Positions 1-6,757 of a stretch of 51,364 nt of DNA are shown piece by piece. Each line of letters begins with the position of its first letter. Position 1 is the first letter of the stretch. The stretch spans positions 43,810 through 95,173 of the forward strand of contig PMWT01000107.1 of assembly GCA_003166025.1 (NCBI GenBank). The letters run 5' to 3'. This stretch comes from Acidimicrobiaceae bacterium (GTDB lineage Bacteria; Actinomycetota; Acidimicrobiia; Acidimicrobiales; Palsa-688). Made by a program: the position numbers and the translations under genes. Below the pieces are notes generated by a model, which saw only the letters and a list, made by a program, of their open reading frames with translations, searched no databases and was not told the origin of the DNA.

Positions 1-114
1 ACCACCTGCCCCGGCACCACCTGGCCCAACACCGCCCGCCGTCGCCGGGCCCGTCATGAAGAGGCCGAACACGGCGCAACCGGCGGCCCCGATCCTCGTC
101 CAAGCTTTGTACAT
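1..114 (-). CDS. N-terminus of a secreted protein, cut by the window edge
   Basis: An ATG at 114 (reading left) opens a frame with no stop to the window edge, giving 38 residues. These look like a signal peptide: a short basic start (MYKAWTRIG), a hydrophobic stretch (AAGCAVFGLFMTG) and an Ala-rich cleavage region (PATAGG). A Gly-rich run follows. No clear Shine-Dalgarno is visible. It lies just downstream of the aldolase gene on the same strand. The body of the protein is outside the window, so no function can be given. Confidence 0.45.
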   Translation of the reverse strand, partial: MYKAWTRIGAAGCAVFGLFMTGPATAGGVGPGGAGAGG

Positions 115-159
115 GTCTGAAGTCTGCCCGGTCGGGCGGCTCGTCCCGCCCCCCGCCAC

Positions 160-879
160 TCAGACGATCGAGGCCAGGGCCTCCCGAAGAGCGGCGACGA
201 CCGACGCCGGCTCGGGGTCCTCGACCACATAGCGACCGAACACCAGGCCGTCGACGGCGCCCCCCAGCTGACGGACACGGGCCAGCACTTCTTGAAGCCC
301 ACCGGTCCGCGCCCCGCCCAGCAACAGGACCGGTACAGAGGCATATTCGGTCACTTCGGCCAGCGACCCCTCGCTCGGAGGCGGGATCTTGGCGATGTCG
401 GCGCCGGCTTCGGCTGCCCTTCTGACCGAATCGCGCAGGTTCGTCGCCGTGTGGAGCGAGACTTCGTCGAAGCCCCCCGGGACGACCTCGGCCATGATGG
501 GCAGGCCCCAGCGGTCGGCATGGACGGCCAGGGCCTCCAGGCCGCGCATGGTGGCGCTCTCGGCCTCGGTGTACGGGTAGACCTCGTACTTCAGGGCCGA
601 CGCCCCGAAGGCCACCGCCTGCTCGACCACCTGCTGGGCCCCCTGGTGGTCCTGGCTGACGCTGACGACCACCGCCCGGCCGGCGAGGTGGCTTTCGAAA
701 TGCCGAGCAGTGCTCAGCGACAGCAGGTAGCCATCCACGTCCGCGGCCGCCAGCTTGTCGAGTACCTTGCCCGGGTCGGCCTGGGCACCGCTATAAATGG
801 CGCGCGGCTGGTCCATTGCCACGATCAACGCTTTTCGCCCTGGTGGGAGCAACCGCTCCATTTTTAGTAATCGGCCCAT
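160..879 (-). CDS. Class I (DeoC/FbaB/LsrF-type) aldolase
   Basis: A 239-residue TIM-barrel aldolase expected to cleave or form a phosphorylated sugar through a Schiff base. The likely Schiff-base lysine is Lys164 in ADIAKIPPP. An acidic AMDQPRA motif lies near residue 21, and the C-terminal GGAR...VFGRYVV segment fits the phosphate-binding part of the barrel. I chose ATG 879; ATG 861 (MERLLPPGRK) is also possible, and neither has a strong ribosome site. It follows the FGGY kinase by 31 bases on the same strand and probably shares its transcript. By context it would split the sugar phosphate made by the kinase. The family includes FbaB, LacD and LsrF, and the true substrate cannot be read from sequence. 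Confidence 0.82.
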   Translation of the reverse strand: MGRLLKMERLLPPGRKALIVAMDQPRAIYSGAQADPGKVLDKLAAADVDGYLLSLSTARHFESHLAGRAVVVSVSQDHQGAQQVVEQAVAFGASALKYEVYPYTEAESATMRGLEALAVHADRWGLPIMAEVVPGGFDEVSLHTATNLRDSVRRAAEAGADIAKIPPPSEGSLAEVTEYASVPVLLLGGARTGGLQEVLARVRQLGGAVDGLVFGRYVVEDPEPASVVAALREALASIV

Positions 880-910
880 GTCGATGTGTTTAGCACACCC
901 GGGAGGGCAC

Positions 911-2320
911 CTAGACAAGGCGGTCGGCGGGCACCGGGAAGTCATGGGGGCCACTGAAAAGCCCCGCCGCACAGCCGCCAAACATGGCCGCCCCCCTGGC
1001 CCCGGCCTCGGTCACGGCCGGCCAACGTACGGTGGGCGCCAACGCTCCCCGGCGCCGGCGCAGACCGGCGCAGCGAGCCCACCCTCCACTGAGGACCAGT
1101 TCGGTGGCCGGCCCGGCGACGGACTGCATGGCTCCTGTGATGCGCATGGCGCCATCGGACAGGCAGTTGAGGGCGGCGGTCCACAGTGCTGCCGGCGACG
1201 CCGTGGGCCCTACGCCGCGGATGGAGGCGGGGGTATCGAAACCCTCCTGGACCACCACCAAAGGACCGGCCGGAGTGAGCTCGCCTGCCGCGTCGAGCGC
1301 GGCCAGGGCGTCGGGCCCGGTCACGCCCAGCAGGGCGAGCACACGCTCGAGCATGAGGCCCAGCAACTGACCTGTGATGAGGGCGTACATGCCCGGGACG
1401 GTGTGCCAGCCCGCGTCCAGCCCGGCCTCTACGGCGCGGCCCACCGCCGGGGTGTCCAGCGCCGGCACCGTCCGCACGAATGCCTCCGCGGTGCCGCACG
1501 AGTCGAGGATCTGGCCCGGCCTGACAGCGCCCAGGCCGGCAGCTATGCACATGTGATCGTGGCCCGCCGTCGTGAGGGCGGCATTCTCCAGGCGTCCCAG
1601 GGCGTCGGAGCGGCCCCGGTCCAGGCCTTGGAGGCGGGCCAAAGAGCCCCGGGCCACCCTGCCCGCCCGCTCGCCGGCCTGGACGACGGGCGGGAACAGG
1701 TCGGGCCGGGCCCCGGCCCACTCCAGGCCTTCGGCCCACCAGCGCCGGCCCGCCAGGGAGAGGGCCCCGGTGCGCGACGCCAGTGAGGCTTCCGCCACCT
1801 GCTCGCCCCCCAGGCTGTGCACGACCCAATCGGCGACGCTCAGCGCCCGCCGGGCAGGTGGCCCGTTGTGGCGCGAATGCCACGCCAGCTTGGCCAGGGT
1901 GCACATGGGCGACGCCACCAGTCCGGTGCGCTGCGAAAACGCTGTCGCCCCGAAGACCTCGGCCAGCTCGATCGCTTCGTCCTCACCACGGCTGTCGTGC
2001 CAGGCGATCGCCGGGGCAACTGGGGAACCGTCCTCGCCCAGCAGGACGACGGTCTCCGCCATGCTCGTGACCCCCAGGCCGACGACCTCGCCCGGCGGGG
2101 CGGCATCAAGGGCGTCACCTATCGCCCGGGCCGCGGCCCCGAGGATGTCGGCAGGCCATGTCTCGGCGCCCGACGCTACCGTCCGCCAGGGTGTGGGGAC
2201 AGTACCCCACGAGATCTCCTGGCCATCGGGGCCGACCACCGCCGCCTTGGTCATGGTGGTACCTATGTCGAGGCCAACCAGCAGTTCGGTCGGCCCGTCC
2301 GGCCGCAGAGCTGCGCTCAC
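911..2320 (-). CDS. FGGY-family carbohydrate kinase
   Basis: A 469-residue kinase of the FGGY family (xylulokinase, ribulokinase, LsrK and sedoheptulokinase relatives) that phosphorylates an imported sugar or polyol with ATP. The N-terminal phosphate loop LVGLDIGTTMTKAAVV is at about residues 14-29. AWHDSR near residue 107 matches the substrate-proximal region, and LSGGWAR with a later EAGARGAAMFGG stretch forms the C-terminal nucleotide domain. It is slightly shorter than the usual 480-520 residues. Its start overlaps the end of the LacI gene by four bases (ATGA), so the two are translationally coupled. The aldolase follows. Substrate is unknown; the kinase-aldolase-ABC set resembles lsr or pentose/polyol regulons. 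Confidence 0.85.
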   Translation of the reverse strand: MSAALRPDGPTELLVGLDIGTTMTKAAVVGPDGQEISWGTVPTPWRTVASGAETWPADILGAAARAIGDALDAAPPGEVVGLGVTSMAETVVLLGEDGSPVAPAIAWHDSRGEDEAIELAEVFGATAFSQRTGLVASPMCTLAKLAWHSRHNGPPARRALSVADWVVHSLGGEQVAEASLASRTGALSLAGRRWWAEGLEWAGARPDLFPPVVQAGERAGRVARGSLARLQGLDRGRSDALGRLENAALTTAGHDHMCIAAGLGAVRPGQILDSCGTAEAFVRTVPALDTPAVGRAVEAGLDAGWHTVPGMYALITGQLLGLMLERVLALLGVTGPDALAALDAAGELTPAGPLVVVQEGFDTPASIRGVGPTASPAALWTAALNCLSDGAMRITGAMQSVAGPATELVLSGGWARCAGLRRRRGALAPTVRWPAVTEAGARGAAMFGGCAAGLFSGPHDFPVPADRLV

Positions 2321-3318
2321 GGTCCCGCCTCGCCTGAGCCGCGCGGGATGAGCCGGGTAGGCACGACGGTCCGGCGGGGCGGTCCCGCGTCGCCATCGAG
2401 CCGTTCGCAGATCAGGCGCGCCGCCCGGCGCCCAAGTTCGACGGGATCATGGGCCACCACTGTCACCGGGGGTGACAGGAGGGGGGCGAGCTCGAAATCG
2501 TCGAAAGCCACCATGGCCAGCGGCCGGGCCATGCCCACACCGGCCAGGGCCCGCAGCACCCCGGAAGTGATCCGGTTGTTCCCCGTGAACACGGCGGTAG
2601 GCGGCACTGCGAGCGAGAGCAGGTCGATGATAGCCGCCTCGGCACTTTTGCTGTCATGGCAGCCGAGCCGTACGAGCTCCTGGTCGAACGGCAAACCGGA
2701 AGCGACGAGGGCCTCCCGGTAACCCTGCAGGCGTCCCACGGTCGTGAAGACCCCGGCCAAGTCGCCTACGTAAGCGACCCGGCGGTGGCCGTGGGCCACC
2801 AGGTGCAGTACAGCGGTGCGAGCCCCGCCGACGTTGTCGATCAGGATGGTGTCCGCGGCCAGGTGGCACGGTGGCCGGTCGACGAAGACGACCGGCGTGC
2901 CCAGGGCCAGCTCGGAGGCGAGGAAGCTGTGGTCCGGGCCCGTGGGCACCACCAACAGGCCGCCGACACGGCATTCGCAAAGTAGCTCGAGGAGCGCCCG
3001 CTCACGCTCCGAGTCCTCGTCGGTACTGCCCGCCACCACGAGCAACGCCCGGTCGCGGACCTCCTCCTCCACGCCCCGGGCCAGGGCAGCGTAGAAAGGG
3101 TTGGACACGTCCTTGGTGACGAGCCCCAGCATGCGCGACAAGCGGCCCTCCCGTAGAGCCCGGGCGTGCTCGTTGCGGCGGTAACCAAGGTCGCGGATCG
3201 CCTGCTGGACGCTCAGCTGGGTCGGACCGCTCACGCTGCGCTCCTCATTGACCACCCGTGAGACCGTCTTCAGGCTGACGTTGGCGGCGCGGGCCACGTC
3301 TGTCATCGTCGGCCGCAT
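2317..3318 (-). CDS. LacI-family transcriptional repressor
   Basis: A 333-residue LacI/PurR-type regulator. The N-terminal helix-turn-helix reads TMTDVARAANVSLKTVSRVV, followed by the hinge region (LGYRRNEHARALREGR). The periplasmic-binding-like sensor core contains VTKDVSNPFYAALARGVEEE and ends with the usual DPVELGRRAARLICERLDG. I chose ATG 3318; ATG 3306 is also possible, whereas a longer frame back to 3405 adds non-family sequence. It is divergent from the ABC transporter and heads the kinase-aldolase transcript. It probably represses both arms through the palindrome at 3468-3479, with the imported sugar or its phosphate as inducer (inference). Confidence 0.88.
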   Translation of the reverse strand: MRPTMTDVARAANVSLKTVSRVVNEERSVSGPTQLSVQQAIRDLGYRRNEHARALREGRLSRMLGLVTKDVSNPFYAALARGVEEEVRDRALLVVAGSTDEDSERERALLELLCECRVGGLLVVPTGPDHSFLASELALGTPVVFVDRPPCHLAADTILIDNVGGARTAVLHLVAHGHRRVAYVGDLAGVFTTVGRLQGYREALVASGLPFDQELVRLGCHDSKSAEAAIIDLLSLAVPPTAVFTGNNRITSGVLRALAGVGMARPLAMVAFDDFELAPLLSPPVTVVAHDPVELGRRAARLICERLDGDAGPPRRTVVPTRLIPRGSGEAGP

Positions 3319-3358
3319 CAGTGGGCTCTCAAAAGCTCCGCGCAGACATGACGCACAC

Positions 3359-3387
3359 GTCCTACATGGCGGCGGCCGGATTGTCAA
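3359..3387 (-). promoter_or_regulatory. Candidate promoter for lacI-kinase-aldolase
   Basis: On the minus strand a perfect TTGACA (3387-3382) is followed 17 bases later by TAGGAC (3364-3359), a partial -10 match. It lies about 40 bases upstream of the LacI start. The heptamer GTCAAAG occurs at 3383-3389 and again at 3401-3407. Confidence 0.45.
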
Positions 3388-3426
3388 AGGGCCCCGGACC
3401 GTCAAAGAACAACCGGGACAGGTGCC

Positions 3427-3455
3427 TTGACAAGCCGTACCCGACCTGTTAGCAA
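3427..3455 (+). promoter_or_regulatory. Candidate promoter for the ABC transporter operon
   Basis: TTGACA at 3427-3432, 17-base spacer, then TAGCAA at 3450-3455. The -35 is perfect and the -10 weak. The palindrome at 3468-3479 would lie over or just after the transcription start, as expected for a repressor operator. Confidence 0.5.
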
Positions 3456-3467
3456 GTGGCCCGGGCC

Positions 3468-3479
3468 GACAACGTTGTC
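3468..3479. promoter_or_regulatory. LacI-family operator, 12-bp perfect palindrome
   Basis: GACAACGTTGTC is a perfect inverted repeat with a central CG, the usual form of LacI-family operators. It sits between the divergent lacI gene and the transporter genes, downstream of the candidate TTGACA promoter. Binding by the adjacent LacI protein is inferred from form and position. Confidence 0.7.
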
Positions 3480-3519
3480 AATAAGCGGCTGCGGCCAGAA
3501 GACCAACAGAGGGGGTGCG

Positions 3520-4362
3520 GTGAGCGAGGTTCACGCAGGCGGTGAGCCGGAAGTGGCGCGCGTCGCCGTGATCGCCACGCGTGGGATCACCAAGCACTTC
3601 GGCACCGTCCAGGCGTTGCGGGGTGTCGACTTGGACGTCTATGCCGGCGAGGTGGTGGGGCTGGTCGGCGACAACGGGGCCGGCAAGTCGACCCTGGTCA
3701 ACATTCTCTCTGGGGCGCTCCAGGCCAACGACGGCTCCATCTTCGTCGACGGCAAGTCCGTGACGTTCACGTCTTCCCTGGAAGCCCGCCGGGCCGGCAT
3801 CGAGACGGTGTACCAGGACCTCTCCCTGGCTCCTGACTTGTCTGTGTGGGCCAACATCTTCCTGGGCCGCGAGCAGAGCGTGAAGGGCCCTCTCGGCTGG
3901 TTCCACTGGCTCGACCGTAAAGCGATGGCCCGAGCGGCCGAGGCCGACCTGGAGCGCACCCGCATCCGCATCGGGTCCGTCAACTCCCTGGCCGGACGGC
4001 TCTCCGGCGGCCAACGCCAGGCCATTGCCGTCGGCCGAGCGGTTGCGTGGGGGTCCCGGGTGATCCTCATGGACGAGCCCACGGCCGCGCTTGGTGTCGA
4101 ACAGCAAGCCAAGGTGGGCGAACTGGTGCGGTCGGTAAGCGACCAGGGCGTGCCCATCCTGCTCATAAGCCACAACCTGCCTCAGATCCATGCCCTGTGC
4201 GACCGCGTAGTAGTGCTCTTCCAGGGCCGCGTGGTGGCCGACCTCCGCCCCAACGAGTGCAGCGTCGAGGAGATCGTCAGCTGGATCACGGGGGCGTCCT
4301 TGGCGGCAACAGCGGTAACAGTCGGCCAACTGTCCCGGTCGGGGCCACAAGATGGCAATTAA
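3520..4362 (+). CDS. Sugar ABC transporter ATPase (single-domain)
   Basis: A 280-residue ATP-binding subunit of a carbohydrate importer of the ribose/fructose class. Walker A GDNGAGKST is at 50-58, the Q-loop Gln at 99, the signature LSGGQRQ at 161-167, Walker B VILMDEP at 181-187 and the switch His at 218. GTG 3520 is chosen because AGAGGGGG lies just before it; longer versions would read through the promoter and operator. RbsA-type subunits usually carry two ATPase halves (about 500 residues). This one has a single half, like FrcA-type subunits, and would work as a homodimer. Its end overlaps the permease gene by 11 bases. Confidence 0.9.
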   Translation: MSEVHAGGEPEVARVAVIATRGITKHFGTVQALRGVDLDVYAGEVVGLVGDNGAGKSTLVNILSGALQANDGSIFVDGKSVTFTSSLEARRAGIETVYQDLSLAPDLSVWANIFLGREQSVKGPLGWFHWLDRKAMARAAEADLERTRIRIGSVNSLAGRLSGGQRQAIAVGRAVAWGSRVILMDEPTAALGVEQQAKVGELVRSVSDQGVPILLISHNLPQIHALCDRVVVLFQGRVVADLRPNECSVEEIVSWITGASLAATAVTVGQLSRSGPQDGN

Positions 4363-5416
4363 GCTCCCGGCCGCCCTCTCCTCGACGGGCACGGTGTCCC
4401 CGAACGCCGGGCCGGAGGGCGAGCCTCCCCAGCGGTCCGCCTGGCTGGGGGCTGTCGACAAGGTAGGCGACTTCTGGATCGTCGGTGTGCTGGTGGTAAT
4501 GATCTTGGTGTTCGGCCTGGACTCGCCTAGCCACGACCTGTTCACTCGCGCCAGCTGGCTGAACACGTCCCAGTACGCAGTGGAGTTCCTGATCCTGGCC
4601 GTCGGAGAGACGTTCGTGATCCTCACTGGTGGCATCGACCTTTCCGTCGGCGCCGTGCTGGGCTTCACCGGCATGGTTTCGGGATCAGTCATGCAGTCGA
4701 TGCTCTCGAGCCACGAGAACAGCCTTTTCACCACCGTCGTCGGGTTTGTCGTGGCGCTGGCGCTGGGCTCGTTCATAGGTTTCGTCAACGGGTACATCAT
4801 CACCCGCCTCAAACTGCCACCGTTCATCGTCACCCTGGGCAGCCTTACCGCCGTGGGAGCCGCCCCGGCCCTGATCAACGGTGGCAACGAGATCAGCAAC
4901 CTGCCCAGCCAGATTTCCACGCTCGGCTCTGCCGCCATCGCCAACTGGGTTTATTACACCGTCGTGGTTGCCGCCGTGGTTTGCATCGTGATGGGCCTGG
5001 TGCTGCACCGCACGCGCTTTGGGCTGCGGACCTACGCCGTGGGCAGCAACAACCTGGGGGCCAGGCGCGCCGGTATCAACGTGGATGCCCACTTGGTCAA
5101 GGTCTACGTCATATCAGGCTTCCTGGGAGGCCTGGCGGGGATGATGGTCATGGCCAACTTCTCGGTAGCCACGCCGATCGCCGGACAGAACGACGAGCTC
5201 AACGCCATCGCCGCGGTGGTCATCGGCGGGGCCAGCCTGTTCGGGGGCCGGGGCCACATGCTGGGCACGGTCGTCGGCACCTTCATAATCGCCCTTCTCG
5301 TCACCGGCCTGGTGCTCATAGGCGTGAGCGGCAGCTGGCAGGAGGTCGCCACCGGCATCATCATCGTGGCCGCCGTGGCGGTGGACCAAGTGCGCCTGCG
5401 CCTGGCCGAACGATGA
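4352..5416 (+). CDS. Sugar ABC transporter permease (RbsC-like)
   Basis: A 354-residue integral membrane permease of the RbsC/FrcC family. It has a cytoplasmic N-terminal tail of about 45 residues, then many hydrophobic segments. The family hallmark GGIDLSVGAVLGFTG follows the ETFVILT helix. Further recognisable parts are the LPPFIVTLGSL loop, the GLRTYAVGSNNLGARRAGI segment and the IAAVVIGGASLFGGRG motif. The start overlaps the ATPase reading frame, and the binding-protein gene follows after 141 bases. Only one permease gene is present, so it would act as a homodimer. Confidence 0.9.
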   Translation: MAIKLPAALSSTGTVSPNAGPEGEPPQRSAWLGAVDKVGDFWIVGVLVVMILVFGLDSPSHDLFTRASWLNTSQYAVEFLILAVGETFVILTGGIDLSVGAVLGFTGMVSGSVMQSMLSSHENSLFTTVVGFVVALALGSFIGFVNGYIITRLKLPPFIVTLGSLTAVGAAPALINGGNEISNLPSQISTLGSAAIANWVYYTVVVAAVVCIVMGLVLHRTRFGLRTYAVGSNNLGARRAGINVDAHLVKVYVISGFLGGLAGMMVMANFSVATPIAGQNDELNAIAAVVIGGASLFGGRGHMLGTVVGTFIIALLVTGLVLIGVSGSWQEVATGIIIVAAVAVDQVRLRLAER

Positions 5417-5557
5417 GCGTAGGTGCAGGCCATCGGGCCGTGGCGCCCGTCGGTCCCCGGACCGGTGCGTCATCGGCTGAACTTCTAACAACGGGCAGGC
5501 TGGCGAGAGTTCCAGCCCTAATGCCCAAAAATAGCAACGAAAGGGAGGAAACCAAGA

Positions 5558-6583
5558 ATGAGTAATACGAGCTCAGGTAAAGGCTGGGGGTGGAGGTTCC
5601 GGCTGGCTACGGCAGGAGCGGCGGTCGGGCTTATGTCAGCCACACTGATGACCGGTGCCGCCGGCCCGGCGGCGACGTCGGCCAGCGCAGCCAGCAAGTA
5701 CACCTTCGTGCTTATCCCCGGCCTTACCGTCGACCCCTTCTACATCACGATGCACAACGGGGCCGCTGTCGAAGCAGCCAAGCTCGGCGTAACCCTCAAG
5801 TGGGTCGGGACGACGACTTGGTCGACCCCTCTGCAGATCCCCGTGGTCAACTCCGTGCTGGCCAGCAAGCCCAGTGCCCTGCTCATCGCCCCGACGGACC
5901 TGCACGCCCTGTTCAAGCCCATGGACGCCTATTACACGGCTGGCATCCCGGTGGTCTCCGTCGACACCACTCTTTCCAACCAGTCGATACTGACCGCGGC
6001 CATCAGCTCGGACAACTACCAGGGCGGCGCGCTGGCGGCTGACACCATCGCCAAGCTCGCTCACGACAAGGGCCAGGTCGCCGTGATCAACACGGTCAAG
6101 GGCGTCTCCACCACCGACCTACGTCAAGCCGGTTTCCTGGCCGAAATGAAGAAGTACCCCAACATGCAGGTTGTGGCCTCCGACTATGACAACGACCTGC
6201 TGACTCAAGCAGAGGCCATTTCTCGGTCCCTCATCCTTTCCCACCCCAACCTGGTGGGCATCTTCGGCACCAACCTGTACTCGGCTCAAGGCGCCGGTCA
6301 GGGCGTCGCCGCCGCCAAGGAGAAGGGCAAGATCTACGTGGCCGGCTATGACGCCGAGCCCGCCGAGATCACTCTGCTCCGCCAAGGGGTCATCAACATC
6401 CTGGTCATCCAGAACCCCGCCGCCGAAGGTGCCCTGGCTGTTCAGGACGCCTACTGGGCGCTGACGGGCGACAAGTCAATGATCAAGAAGAGCGTGCTCC
6501 TGCCGAACGTGGTGGCAACCACCGCCAACATGAACGAGCCGAGCGTCAGCAAGTACTTCTATTCGTCGACCCTGAAGGGCTAG
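5558..6583 (+). CDS. Periplasmic-type sugar-binding protein (RbsB-like)
   Basis: A 341-residue secreted solute-binding protein. A long signal peptide (hydrophobic AGAAVGLMSATLMTGAAG, then Ala-rich to about residue 45) precedes a type I binding fold: KYTFVLIPGLTVDPFYITM, the PTDLHALFKPMDAYYTAGIPVV strand-hinge region and the VAGYDAEPAEITLLRQG segment. The ribosome site AAAGGGAGG is clear. There is no lipobox Cys, so it may be anchored otherwise or released. It is the last gene of the transporter operon, and a strong GC hairpin follows. Ligand unknown. Confidence 0.88.
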   Translation: MSNTSSGKGWGWRFRLATAGAAVGLMSATLMTGAAGPAATSASAASKYTFVLIPGLTVDPFYITMHNGAAVEAAKLGVTLKWVGTTTWSTPLQIPVVNSVLASKPSALLIAPTDLHALFKPMDAYYTAGIPVVSVDTTLSNQSILTAAISSDNYQGGALAADTIAKLAHDKGQVAVINTVKGVSTTDLRQAGFLAEMKKYPNMQVVASDYDNDLLTQAEAISRSLILSHPNLVGIFGTNLYSAQGAGQGVAAAKEKGKIYVAGYDAEPAEITLLRQGVINILVIQNPAAEGALAVQDAYWALTGDKSMIKKSVLLPNVVATTANMNEPSVSKYFYSSTLKG

Positions 6584-6602
6584 TTCCCTCTGGACCGGCC
6601 GT

Positions 6603-6637
6603 CCCCACCCCGCCCCTACCCATGGGGGGGGGTGGGG
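6603..6637 (+). terminator. GC-rich hairpin, likely terminator of the ABC operon
   Basis: CCCCACC at 6603-6609 pairs with GGTGGGG at 6631-6637. The pairing continues inward through CC/GG and CCCC/GGGG with one G-G mismatch, leaving loop TACCCAT (6617-6623). Only two T residues follow, which is common for GC-rich actinobacterial terminators. Confidence 0.55.
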
Positions 6638-6661
6638 TTGCCGGCGGCGGACGTGAGGCAA

Positions 6662-6740
6662 CCTTGAGATCAAGGGTCAGGGCGTGCCTGGGACCAGAGC
6701 GGCTGGACCGCCACCCTTGACTGGACCGCCAACCCTTGAG
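6662..6740 (+). repeat. Inverted and direct repeats before the heptose operon
   Basis: CCTTGA-GA-TCAAGG (6662-6675) is a perfect 6+2+6 inverted repeat. A direct repeat follows: CTGGACCGCC then ACCCTTGA at about 6703-6720, and again at 6721-6739 with one extra A. CCTTGA therefore occurs three times within 80 bases, ending just before the ribosome site of the operon's first gene. It could be an operator array or leader element; no protein can be assigned. Confidence 0.4.
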
Positions 6741-6757
6741 AGGAAGTCGTTCACGCA

